This document shows, in pieces, positions 16,811 through 25,071 of a DNA stretch of 64,000 bases. The notes beneath the pieces were generated by a model. The model was not told where the DNA came from. It saw only the letters and a list, made by a program, of their open reading frames with translations, and did not search any database. A program made the translations under genes and the position numbers. Every line of letters starts with the position of its first letter. Positions within the stretch are counted from its first letter, which is position 1. Location: contig NZ_FNCJ01000016.1 of assembly GCF_900100735.1 (NCBI RefSeq), positions 110,737 through 174,736 of the forward strand. The letters run 5' to 3'. This DNA comes from Paraburkholderia phenazinium. GTDB taxonomy: Bacteria; Pseudomonadota; Gammaproteobacteria; Burkholderiales; Burkholderiaceae.

Positions 16811-17770
16811 ATGAATATGGAAGCAAAGTGGTTGGAAGACTTTCTTTCTCTCTCGGATACGAAGAGTTTTTCCCGTTCGGCACGCAGCCGGCATCTCACC
16901 CAGTCAGCTTTCAGCAGGCGAATCGTGGCGCTCGAAACGTGGATGGGCACGCGCCTGTTCGATCGCAGCGTCAATCCCATCACCCTCACGCCCGCCGGCC
17001 GGATGTTCCGCAGCCTCGCCGCCGACATCCTGCGCAGCATGCATGCGGCCCGTAATCTGGTGGGCGGCTACGAGCAGTTCGCGGAAAACGATCACGTGGT
17101 GCACTTCGCGGTAGCCCACACTTTGGTCTTCACGCTGTTTCCGGACTGGTTGAAGCGCCTGACCAACGAGTTCGGCAACATCATGGCGCGCGTCCAGGCC
17201 GTCAATGTGCCGGAGGGGGTGCAGCATCTGGTGGCGGGCGATTGCGACCTCCTGATCGGCTATCACCATGCGCAACTGCCGATCGCGCTCGACCCCAATC
17301 ATTTTCCTTTCCTGACCCTCGGGGTCGAGCGGATCCTGCCGGTGTCGGCCGCCGGGCCCGACGGCAAGCCGCTCTTCGAACTGCCGGGCAAGGCCGGCCG
17401 GCCCTTGCCGCTGCTCGCCTATTCGTCGGGCGCCTTTCTCGGCAATGTGGTCGAAATGCTGCTGATGAACGCGACCGAGCCGTATTCGCTGTACCGCTGC
17501 TTCGAGACCCACATGTCGGAAGCGTTGAAGGGGATGGTGGCGGCAGGCCATGGCATCGGCTGGCTGCCCGAAAGCTGTATCGCCAAGGAGCTGCACGAAG
17601 GCACGCTGGTGCGCGCCGGTTCCGACGCGTGGTCGACCGAGCTCGAGATCCGCCTGTACCGGCCCGTCAAGCAACGCGGCCAGGCCGCCGAGCAGTTGTG
17701 GGCCTATATCAGCAACCAGTCGGTGGAGCCGCGAATCGAGGCTTTGCCGGAGATGCTCGCGCCGGGCTAG
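16811..17770 (+). CDS. LysR-family regulator, HypT-like
   Basis: A 319-residue LysR regulator. Its N-terminus (MEAKWLEDFLSLSDTKSFSRS, then TQSAFSRRI) resembles E. coli HypT/YjiE, which starts METKWLYDFL, more than typical LysR members. The winged helix is followed by an effector domain in two lobes (VVHFAVAHTLVFTLFPDWL; ending near GHGIGWLPESCI). HypT responds to hypochlorite through Met or Cys oxidation, but whether this protein does is unknown. The ATG at 16811 or the one two codons later is preferred over an in-frame start at 16733, which would add 26 unrelated residues. It is divergent from the permease gene, its likely target. Confidence 0.8.
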   Translation: MNMEAKWLEDFLSLSDTKSFSRSARSRHLTQSAFSRRIVALETWMGTRLFDRSVNPITLTPAGRMFRSLAADILRSMHAARNLVGGYEQFAENDHVVHFAVAHTLVFTLFPDWLKRLTNEFGNIMARVQAVNVPEGVQHLVAGDCDLLIGYHHAQLPIALDPNHFPFLTLGVERILPVSAAGPDGKPLFELPGKAGRPLPLLAYSSGAFLGNVVEMLLMNATEPYSLYRCFETHMSEALKGMVAAGHGIGWLPESCIAKELHEGTLVRAGSDAWSTELEIRLYRPVKQRGQAAEQLWAYISNQSVEPRIEALPEMLAPG

Positions 17771-17820
17771 GCTGTATCATTCCTGTGCGCCAACCATCGC
17801 GCACAAGAAAAAGGAAGCCA

Positions 17821-18780
17821 ATGGTACAGAAGACACGCCGGCGCGTGCTCGTGGCCGGCGTGCTCGCAGCGGCCGGCCTGGCAGTTTCGAAGATGACCGA
17901 GGCGGCGCCCGCGGGCAAGACGATCGCCCTCGTCCTGAAGTCGCTCGCGGATCCATTCACGGTCGCGATGGCGAGCGCCGCGCAGAACTATCAGAAACAC
18001 TTTGCCGCGCAGTTCGACCTGAATGTGCTCGGCACCAGCACGGAGCTCGACACCCCCAGCCAGATTCGCATGGTCGAGACGCTGATCGCGGCCCACACCA
18101 GCGCCATCGTGCTCGCCCCGACCGATTCGAAAGCGCTCGTGCCAGTGGTGGCGCGCGCCATCAACGCGGGCATCATCGTGATCGCGATCGACAATCCGCT
18201 CGACGAAGCGGCCCTCGAAGCGCTGCGTCTCACCGTGCCGTTTGTCGGCCCGGACAACCGCAAGGGTGCGGCGATGGTGGCGAACTTCGTTGCAGCGCGG
18301 CTCAACCGCGGCGACGAAGCCGGCATCATCGAAGGCGTCGCCACCGATCTGAACGCACAGCAGCGCACCGAGGGTTTTCGCAGCGCGATGAACGCGGCGG
18401 GCATGAAGATCGTCGCGGTGACGCCGGGCGACTGGTCCTACAGCAAGGGCAAGGCGGCGGCGGCGACGATGCTCGCGCAGCATCCGCGGCTGCGCGCCCT
18501 GTTATGCGCCAACGACAATATGGCGACGGGCGCCGTCGACGCGGTTCGCATGGCGCGAAAAACCGGCCATGTGTATATCACCGGCTATAACAACGACGCG
18601 GACATCAAGCCGCTGCTCGATACCGGCCGGATGCTCGCTACCGTCGATCAGTTCGCAGCGCGCCAGGCCGTGTTCGGTCTGGATGTGGCGCTCAAGGCGC
18701 TTACGGAAATGACCCGGCAACAGGATCTGTCGCCGTTCATCGAAACACCGTTGCAACTGGTGACGGGCGCGGGTAGCTGA
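17821..18780 (+). CDS. Periplasmic sugar-type binding protein, orphan
   Basis: A 319-residue protein with a twin-Arg or Sec-like leader (MVQKTRRRVLVAGVLAAAGLAVSKMTEAA) and a ribose-binding type I fold: IALVLKSLADPFTVAMASAA, MVETLIAAHTSAIVLAPTD, then AIDNPLD, VGPDNRKGAAMVANF, EGVATDLNAQQRTEGFRSAM and VYITGYNNDAD. These positions bind ribose-like sugars in RbsB relatives. The GGAAGCC site before the ATG supports the start. No permease or ATPase gene is nearby, so it either serves a distant transporter, feeds a sensor, or is a leftover. It follows the LysR gene by 50 bases, so the two may be cotranscribed. Confidence 0.8.
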   Translation: MVQKTRRRVLVAGVLAAAGLAVSKMTEAAPAGKTIALVLKSLADPFTVAMASAAQNYQKHFAAQFDLNVLGTSTELDTPSQIRMVETLIAAHTSAIVLAPTDSKALVPVVARAINAGIIVIAIDNPLDEAALEALRLTVPFVGPDNRKGAAMVANFVAARLNRGDEAGIIEGVATDLNAQQRTEGFRSAMNAAGMKIVAVTPGDWSYSKGKAAAATMLAQHPRLRALLCANDNMATGAVDAVRMARKTGHVYITGYNNDADIKPLLDTGRMLATVDQFAARQAVFGLDVALKALTEMTRQQDLSPFIETPLQLVTGAGS

Positions 18781-18842
18781 GCAGGTTGAGCCTGGCGCCA
18801 GCGGGTCGCCGCGCTCGCGAGCGGCACGGCTGCCGCGCCCCC

Positions 18843-21005
18843 TCAGGACAACACCGGTTTGGCGACGCCCTCCTCCAGGCTGCCCGTTTTCTCCACCAGC
18901 AAGCGGCGCAGATGCGCGACCTGATTGACCGCGTCGGCTTCGACCAGCGACAGGTGCTGGCGGGGAAACGCCTCCTGCTGCGCCCCCTGCCGTCCGCTGC
19001 GCAATTGCGCGTCGATCTCCTTGCTTACCTCGGCAAGCCACTCGATCAACGCCGCGTCCGCCTGCGTCTTGTTGGCGGCGAGCCGCATGCGGGTCGCCGT
19101 GCCGGCCACGCGCCGCAGCAGCGCGAGCGCGGTGATCGCGGCGCGGTCGGCCAGCGAACTCTCCAGCTTCTCCAGCCGCAGGCGGTTGAACGCCTCTTCC
19201 GCATTGTTGCTCGCGAGCCCCGCGGCGCGACGCAGCCGCTCCACTTCGGTGTCCGCGCCGCCGGCATGCCGCAGCGCGCCCAGCAGATAGTCGAGGTTCG
19301 CGGCGACGGCATCGGCGAGCCGGATGCGGAAATCGACCGGCTCGCGGCTTGGCCAGAGCAGGAAGGTCGCCAGCAGCGCAATCGAGCAGCCGAGCACGTT
19401 ATTGCCGAGCCGGGTGAGCGCATAGCCCCACTCGCTCGCGCCTGGCGCGGCAAAATCCGCCACCAGCACGAAGGTCGGCGTGAGGAACAACACGAACAGG
19501 CTATAGCTCACCGTGCGCAGCGCCATGGTGGCGCAGACCAGCGGAAACACGATCAGCGAGATGCCGAGCGGCGAATGGATGGCAAGGCCGATCGCCGCCG
19601 CCAGCAGTCCTCCGGCAATGCTGCCCGCAGCCCGCTCGATACTGCGCGGCCAGGTGCCGGCAATCGAGGGTTGCAGGATCAGCAGCGTGGCCATGGTCGC
19701 CCAGTAGCCGAACGGCACATGCAGGGTCCGCACGATCATGAAACCCGCCGTCACGGCCACCCCGACGCGGGCGGCATGGCGCAGTCCGATCGACTGGAGC
19801 GACGCGTTGGCCTTGAGCGTCATCCATGCGCGGCCCACGTTGTCGACGGCGGCCTGAAACCAGCCGGTCTCACGCCGCTGCGGCGGCTCGACTTCGAGCG
19901 AGTCGGCACGCAGCTTGAGCGACAGCGGCTCGCCGAGCGCCAACTCCAGGGCGCCGGCCAGCTTGTGCAGACGGCGTTGCAGCGCGGCAAGCGTGGCCCG
20001 CGACTCGCCCGCCTGCGCGGCCCGCCTTGCGCCCGGGTCCTCGCTGACGGCGCGGCCGGTGCGCAGCAGCACCTCGGCAAGCGCCGACAAAACGCGCGCC
20101 GCCCGCTGCGGCTCGCGCAGGTTGTGATGGCCGCGCTCGCAGGCATCGGTGACGGCGATCAGATAGGCGAACAGCCGCTCGGTATCCGCCAGCGCCAGCA
20201 GCAGGTTCTCGTAACTCTCGCGCTTGTCGACCCGCGAGTTCGGCACCTTGGCCAGCACCTTGCGAGCGGTCTCCAGCGCGGCGCGCGCCTGGCCACGATA
20301 GGTTGCCGCATGGCGCGCCCACAGGCCGAAGTCGGCGCTGTCGCGCCTCAGCAGCCGCGCGCTGTCGAGCGCGATATCGGCAAGCCGCCCGTAGACCGCG
20401 CGCAAGGCCATGCGGCTCGGGCCAAAGGGATGAATGCGCCACACGGTCAGACTGAGCGCCACCGCAAACAGACACCCCGACAGGTAGATGGCGAGGAACA
20501 GCAGACTGTCGCGCACACTGTGCATCGGCTTGTCGACCATCACCACGCAGGCGGTCGCCGCCAGAATTCCCACCTGCGAAGCCGCCGCGCCCCATACGCG
20601 GGCGAACGCGCCTGCCGTCGCGAACAGCAGGATCGCGGCGGTCGCGGCCAACGTGCCGGCGCCCGAGGCGAACGCGGTAATGCCGCCGCACAGCGTGGAG
20701 AGCAACGCAAAGCTCAGCATCGAGGCAAAACGCATGCGGTTGGTCCCCGCGGCATCCGCGAGGCAGGTCCAGAAGGCGCCGATCGCCGCCCACGCAAACA
20801 ACGGGTTGTGCAGCAGGTTGCCGAGCAGCAGCATCGCCGTGGACGCGCAGGCCGCCCGCAGCCCCTCGGACAGATTCGTCTCGTCGACCGCGAACGACAC
20901 CATCCACACCGGCCGGTGGCGCGACACGGTATCGGCGAGTGCATGCAAGGTGTTCAGACGGCGGTTGGCCGCGTGCTTTGCCTTGCGCTGGAAATGACCA
21001 AACAT
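18843..21005 (-). CDS. FUSC family membrane exporter (YccS/AaeB-like)
   Basis: A 720-residue protein with two membrane blocks (residues about 40-170 and 395-530), each of five or six helices, separated and followed by long helical cytosolic regions, the plan of the fusaric-acid-resistance family. Segments such as LSEGLRAACASTAMLLLGNLLH, WATMATLLILQPSIAGTW and ERAAGSIAGGLLAAAIG are diagnostic. The family exports aromatic carboxylates such as fusaric or p-hydroxybenzoic acid. I use the ATG at 21005 with AAGG just before it; the frame stays open further upstream but without conserved sequence. No membrane-fusion partner lies beside it. It is divergent from the FAD glucose dehydrogenase operon. 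Confidence 0.85.
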   Translation of the reverse strand: MFGHFQRKAKHAANRRLNTLHALADTVSRHRPVWMVSFAVDETNLSEGLRAACASTAMLLLGNLLHNPLFAWAAIGAFWTCLADAAGTNRMRFASMLSFALLSTLCGGITAFASGAGTLAATAAILLFATAGAFARVWGAAASQVGILAATACVVMVDKPMHSVRDSLLFLAIYLSGCLFAVALSLTVWRIHPFGPSRMALRAVYGRLADIALDSARLLRRDSADFGLWARHAATYRGQARAALETARKVLAKVPNSRVDKRESYENLLLALADTERLFAYLIAVTDACERGHHNLREPQRAARVLSALAEVLLRTGRAVSEDPGARRAAQAGESRATLAALQRRLHKLAGALELALGEPLSLKLRADSLEVEPPQRRETGWFQAAVDNVGRAWMTLKANASLQSIGLRHAARVGVAVTAGFMIVRTLHVPFGYWATMATLLILQPSIAGTWPRSIERAAGSIAGGLLAAAIGLAIHSPLGISLIVFPLVCATMALRTVSYSLFVLFLTPTFVLVADFAAPGASEWGYALTRLGNNVLGCSIALLATFLLWPSREPVDFRIRLADAVAANLDYLLGALRHAGGADTEVERLRRAAGLASNNAEEAFNRLRLEKLESSLADRAAITALALLRRVAGTATRMRLAANKTQADAALIEWLAEVSKEIDAQLRSGRQGAQQEAFPRQHLSLVEADAVNQVAHLRRLLVEKTGSLEEGVAKPVLS

Positions 21006-21339
21006 TGAACCTTGGCGATGAAAACTGGGTTGAACGGCGCTTCGACCGGGTGAGTGGACACGCCTGATAACGATTCCACTCACGATCTTTGCAGAATTCA
21101 AGATAATACGGGTTAACCCTAGAAACAAATATGAGTTCGCTGCATGCCGGCGATGCCTTTTGTCCATCGTCCCTGGACTGCCGAAGCCCGCCGTCCATTG
21201 TGCTCCCGCCCTGCCCGCGCCGGACAGCGAAGCGGATTGCCTGGCTGGTGTCAGGTTCGTGGCGAACTGGAACCGGTTCCACTTATAATCGGGCCGCAAT
21301 ACCCCACATCGACATTAAGAACAAGAGAGGAATGTCAAA
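21006..21339. other. Divergent promoter region, FUSC gene / FAD glucose dehydrogenase operon
   Basis: 334 bases without a gene. It holds a perfect 14-base palindrome beside a TATAAT box on the dehydrogenase side, and a 10-base palindrome GGGTTAACCC (21110-21119) next to a TATTAT box (about 21102-21107, minus strand) on the FUSC side. The middle has no open frame with family features. Confidence 0.6.
21268..21289 (+). promoter_or_regulatory. Promoter with overlapping operator-like palindrome
   Basis: TGGAACCGGTTCCA (21268-21281) is a perfect palindrome. Three bases further on is TATAAT (21284-21289), about 50 bases before the dehydrogenase start. The palindrome lies where the -35/-10 spacer would be, and no good -35 is seen, as in promoters blocked by a repressor bound in the spacer. 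The shape suits a LacI- or GntR-type protein, whose gene is not adjacent. Confidence 0.55.
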
Positions 21340-21858
21340 TTGAACCGAGATGACTCGCACGGCGACCATGCGGCGGGAGCAGCGCCCTCGCTGGCGCCGC
21401 TGACATCGGCCGGCCGCCGCCAGTGGCTGCAAGGCGCGCTCGCGCTGACCGTGGCCGGCCTGACCGGCTCACTGACCCTGCGGGCCTTGGCCGACAACAG
21501 CACGGCCGCACCGCTCGATGCGTTCATGACGCTGTCGCAGGCATTGACGGGCAAGTCCGGGCTCGATCGCGACGTCGGCGCACGGCTCTTCGCCGCGCTC
21601 ACGAAGTCCGCCCCCGACCTCGCGCCGCATCTGCCGCAACTGGCCGGGGCGTTCGCTGCCGGCTCGTCCAGCCCGCGCGACCAGGCGCTCGCGCTGCGCA
21701 TCATGGAAGGCTGGTATCTGGGCACCGTCGACAACGTCGTGGTGACCTACGAAGAAGCGCTGATGTATCGAGTCGTCTCCGACACGCTGATCATCCGCTC
21801 CTACTGCCCCAACAAGCCCGGCTTCTGGGCCGCCAAACCCGTAGAAAAACAATCCTGA
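21340..21858 (+). CDS. FAD glucose dehydrogenase gamma (small, Tat-exported) subunit
   Basis: A 172-residue protein with a twin-arginine leader (SAGRRQWLQGALALTVAGL) and the small-subunit segments MTLSQALTGKSGLD, IMEGWYLGTVDN and ALMYRVVSD ending near PGFWAAKP. In the Burkholderia cepacia enzyme the gamma subunit carries the leaderless catalytic subunit through the Tat system as a hitchhiker and aids FAD loading. The start is a TTG at 21340 with GAGAGG (21325-21330) nine bases ahead; an ATG at 21332 after the same site makes only a three-codon frame (Met-Ser-Asn-stop) overlapping the TTG. The alpha gene starts one base after its stop. Confidence 0.9.
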   Translation: MNRDDSHGDHAAGAAPSLAPLTSAGRRQWLQGALALTVAGLTGSLTLRALADNSTAAPLDAFMTLSQALTGKSGLDRDVGARLFAALTKSAPDLAPHLPQLAGAFAAGSSSPRDQALALRIMEGWYLGTVDNVVVTYEEALMYRVVSDTLIIRSYCPNKPGFWAAKPVEKQS

Positions 21859-21859
21859 T

Positions 21860-23470
21860 ATGGCCGACACTCAACAAGCCGACGTTGTCGTCGTAGGCTC
21901 GGGCGTGGCGGGCGCGATCGTCGCGCACCAGCTCGCCCTCGCCGGTAAATCCGTGATCCTGCTCGAAGCCGGTCCGCGCATGCCGCGCTGGGAAATCGTC
22001 GAACGCTTTCGCAATCAGCCCGACAAGTCCGATAACTCCGCGCCGTATCCGTCGAGCGCCTGGGCGCCGCACCCGGAGTACGGCCCGCCCAACAACTATC
22101 TGATCCTCAAGGGCGAGCACAAATTCAACTCGCAATACATTCGCGCGGTGGGCGGCACGACGTGGCACTGGGCTGCGTCGGCGTGGCGCTTCATGCCGAA
22201 CGACTTCAAGATGCAGACGGTCTATGGCGTGGGCCGCGACTGGCCGCTCCAGTACGACGATCTCGAGCACTACTATCAACGCGCCGAGGAAGAACTCGGC
22301 GTGTGGGGACCGTCCGATGAAGAACTCGGCTCGCCGCGCAGCCAACCGTACCCGATGCAGCCGCTGCCGCTCTCGTACAACGAGCAGACCATCAAGAGCG
22401 CGCTCAACGGCTACGACCCGAAGTTCCATGTGGTGACCGAGCCGGTGGCGCGCAACAGCCGTCCGTACGACGGCCGTCCCACCTGCTGCGGCAACAACAA
22501 CTGCATGCCGATCTGCCCGATCGGCGCGATGTACAACGGCATCGTGCACGTAGAGAAGGCCGAGCAGGCCGGCGCGAAGCTGATCGACAACGCTGTCGTC
22601 TACAAGCTCGAAGTGGGCCCGCAAAAGCAGATCACGGCGGCCTTGTACAAGGACCCGCAGGGCAACGAGCATCGCGTGGAAGGCAAGTACTTCGTGCTCG
22701 CGGCGAACGGCATCGAAACGCCGAAGATCATGCTGATGTCGACCAGCCACGACTTCCCGAACGGCGTGGGTAACAGCTCGGACATGGTGGGCCGCAACCT
22801 GATGGACCACCCCGGCACGGGCGTCACGTTCTATGCGAACGAGAAGCTGTGGCCCGGCCGCGGTCCGCAGGAAATGACTTCGCTGATTGGCTTTCGCGAC
22901 GGCCCGTTCCGCGCAACCGAAGCCGCCAAGAAGATCCACCTGTCGAACCTGTCGCGCGTCGATCAGGAAACGCAGAAGATCTTTGCCGAAGGCAAGGTGC
23001 TCAAACCCGCCGAACTCGATGCGCGGATTCGCGACCAGTCGGCGCGCTTCGTGGAGTTCGACTGCTTCCACGAAATCCTGCCCGCACCGGAAAACCGCAT
23101 CGTGCCGAGCAAGACCGAGACCGACGCGATCGGCATTCCGCGCCCCGAAATCACCTACCGCATCGACGACTACGTGAAGCGCGGCGCCGCACATACACGC
23201 GAAATCTATGCGACGGCGGCCAAGGTGCTGGGCGGCACGGACATCCAGTTCCAGGACGAGTTCGCGCCGAACAATCACATCACCGGCGCAACCATCATGG
23301 GCAGCGACCCGCGCAACTCGGTGGTCGACAAGGATTGCCGCACCTTCGACCATCCGAACCTGTTCATTTCCAGTAGCGCGACCATGCCGACGGTGGGCAC
23401 GGTCAACGTGACGCTGACCATCGCCGCGCTGGCGCTGCGCATGGCAGACCAGTTGAAGAAGGAAGTTTGA
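21860..23470 (+). CDS. FAD glucose dehydrogenase alpha (catalytic, GMC) subunit
   Basis: A 536-residue GMC oxidoreductase that matches the Burkholderia cepacia FAD glucose dehydrogenase alpha subunit almost throughout, from memory of that sequence. The FAD-binding VVVVGSGVAGAIVAHQL is at residues 9-25. A Cys-rich segment CCGNNNCMPIC (Cys209, 210, 215, 219) is the site of the 3Fe-4S cluster that passes electrons to the cytochrome subunit. The catalytic His lies in NNHITGATIMG and its partner in the TVGTVNVTLT segment. It oxidises glucose C1 to gluconolactone in the periplasm. No leader is present, in line with Tat hitchhiking on the gamma subunit. Sorbitol or gluconate as substrate is less likely. 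Confidence 0.92.
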   Translation: MADTQQADVVVVGSGVAGAIVAHQLALAGKSVILLEAGPRMPRWEIVERFRNQPDKSDNSAPYPSSAWAPHPEYGPPNNYLILKGEHKFNSQYIRAVGGTTWHWAASAWRFMPNDFKMQTVYGVGRDWPLQYDDLEHYYQRAEEELGVWGPSDEELGSPRSQPYPMQPLPLSYNEQTIKSALNGYDPKFHVVTEPVARNSRPYDGRPTCCGNNNCMPICPIGAMYNGIVHVEKAEQAGAKLIDNAVVYKLEVGPQKQITAALYKDPQGNEHRVEGKYFVLAANGIETPKIMLMSTSHDFPNGVGNSSDMVGRNLMDHPGTGVTFYANEKLWPGRGPQEMTSLIGFRDGPFRATEAAKKIHLSNLSRVDQETQKIFAEGKVLKPAELDARIRDQSARFVEFDCFHEILPAPENRIVPSKTETDAIGIPRPEITYRIDDYVKRGAAHTREIYATAAKVLGGTDIQFQDEFAPNNHITGATIMGSDPRNSVVDKDCRTFDHPNLFISSSATMPTVGTVNVTLTIAALALRMADQLKKEV

Positions 23471-23471
23471 C

Positions 23472-24761
23472 GTGCTGAAGAAAACCTTTTTCTTTCTGCT
23501 GGCCGGCGCGCTGGCCCTGCCCTCGTTCGCCCGGGCTGCTGCGGCTGCTGAAGCCGATCCCGCCAACAACGCCGCGCTCATCAAGCAAGGCGAGTATCTC
23601 GCCGTGGCCGGCGATTGCATGGCCTGTCACAGCACCGTCAAAGGCAAGCCATTCGCGGGCGGCCTGCCGTTGAAGGTGCCGATGCTCGGCACGATCTATT
23701 CAAGCAACATCACGCCGGATGCGCAAACGGGTATCGGCACGTGGACGCTCGAAGACTTCGACCGCGCGGTGCGCAAAGGCGTCGCCAAGGACGGCCACAA
23801 CCTGTATCCGGCCATGCCGTATGTGTCGTACGCGAAGATCAGCGATGACGACGTGAAGGCGCTGTACGCGTACTTCAAGTTCGGCGTGGCGCCGGTCAAC
23901 CAGCCGCAGCGGCCGAGCGACATCCCCTGGCCGCTCAGCATGCGCTGGCCGCTCACGGTATGGAACTGGGTGTTCCTCAAGAATGGTCCGTACCAGGCCA
24001 AGCCGAACCAGAGCGTTGCATGGAATCGCGGCGCCTATCTGGTGCAGGGTCTCGCTCACTGCAGCACCTGCCATACGCCGCGCGGCTTCGGCATGCAGGA
24101 GAAGGCGCTCGATGAAAGCGGCAGCGGCTTCCTGAGCGGTTCGGTGCTGGCGGGCTGGGACGGCTACAACATCACCTCAGACCCGAACAGCGGGATCGGT
24201 TCATGGAGCCAGGCGCAACTGGTGCAGTACCTGCAGACGGGCAGCGTGTCCGGCCTTGCACAAGCGGCCGGTCCGATGGGCGAAGCGGTACAGCACAGCT
24301 TCTCGCATATGAGCGATGCGGATATCGACGCGATTGCGACGTATATCCGCACCGTGCCCGCGGTCAGCGACGGCGCCGCGCACTCGCGCTCCAGTTGGGG
24401 TGCGCCGGCCACGGACGTGACGCGGCTGCGCGGTGTCGCGTTGAGCGAACAGCTCGACCCGGCACGCCTCTATCTGGGCAACTGTGCGACCTGCCACCAG
24501 GCGCATGGCCAGGGCACGCCGGACGGGTACTATCCGCCGCTGTTCCATAACTCGACGGTGGGCGCGTCCAATCCCGGCAATCTCGTGCAGGTCATTCTGC
24601 ACGGCGTGCATCGCAAGGCGGGGGCGAACGATGTCGGCATGCCGGCGTTTGCCACCGAGTTGTCCGACGCGCAGATCGCCGCGCTCAGCAACTACGTGAC
24701 CAAACAGTTCGGCAATCCGGCCGCGACGGTCAACGCCAACGACGTGGCCAAGCTGCGGTAA
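23472..24761 (+). CDS. FAD glucose dehydrogenase beta (three-haem cytochrome c) subunit
   Basis: A 429-residue protein with a Sec leader (LKKTFFFLLAGALALPSFARA) and three CxxCH haem sites: CMACH at 49-53, CSTCH at 197-201 and CATCH at 338-342. It accepts electrons from the alpha-subunit Fe-S cluster and passes them to the membrane quinone pool. GAYLVQGLAHCSTCHTPRG and GTPDGYYPPL are shared with gluconate and sorbitol dehydrogenase cytochromes. It starts with GTG one base after the alpha stop and the operon ends in a strong hairpin. Confidence 0.92.
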   Translation: MLKKTFFFLLAGALALPSFARAAAAAEADPANNAALIKQGEYLAVAGDCMACHSTVKGKPFAGGLPLKVPMLGTIYSSNITPDAQTGIGTWTLEDFDRAVRKGVAKDGHNLYPAMPYVSYAKISDDDVKALYAYFKFGVAPVNQPQRPSDIPWPLSMRWPLTVWNWVFLKNGPYQAKPNQSVAWNRGAYLVQGLAHCSTCHTPRGFGMQEKALDESGSGFLSGSVLAGWDGYNITSDPNSGIGSWSQAQLVQYLQTGSVSGLAQAAGPMGEAVQHSFSHMSDADIDAIATYIRTVPAVSDGAAHSRSSWGAPATDVTRLRGVALSEQLDPARLYLGNCATCHQAHGQGTPDGYYPPLFHNSTVGASNPGNLVQVILHGVHRKAGANDVGMPAFATELSDAQIAALSNYVTKQFGNPAATVNANDVAKLR

Positions 24762-25071
24762 ACGACTCCGCAAGGAACGCCCCGTTCTTTGCGTGGCGAG
24801 GCAGCGATCGCTGCCTCGCTTCTCTCTTCTCTTCCCCGCCTCTTTAGCCTGCTCGCCCCGCTCGTGGGCATCGCTGTTGCACACCGCGTTCGCAGGTCAA
24901 TCGCCCCCCTCCGTCGGCCCTGCTACGGTCCGGATAAGACGCGGCCGCCCGCACTTCGCACGATGCGTACTGAATTTTTCAGGCGGCAGGCCGATAACCA
25001 GCTGAGGGCTTCGCACTTGTGTCGCCAGCAGTCGGACTGCGCCGCACCACGTGGCTTATTTGCACACCCAG
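24762..25071. other. Intergenic region after the glucose dehydrogenase operon
   Basis: 310 bases between the cytochrome gene and the diguanylate cyclase gene. The first 70 bases hold the terminator below; the rest is GC-rich with no open frame that shows family features. A GTG at 25051 is a possible earlier start for the cyclase. Confidence 0.5.
24796..24833 (+). terminator. Rho-independent terminator of the glucose dehydrogenase operon
   Basis: A perfect 24-base palindrome whose arm is GCGAGGCAGCGA, 35 bases past the cytochrome stop, followed by a T-rich run (TTCTCTCTTCTCTT). It is the clearest terminator in the left half of the window. Confidence 0.85.

Noticed and set aside
18786..21008. 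740-codon plus-strand open frame opposite the FUSC gene
   Set aside because: It has only Arg/Gln/His-rich shadow composition, while the minus strand gives a coherent membrane protein.
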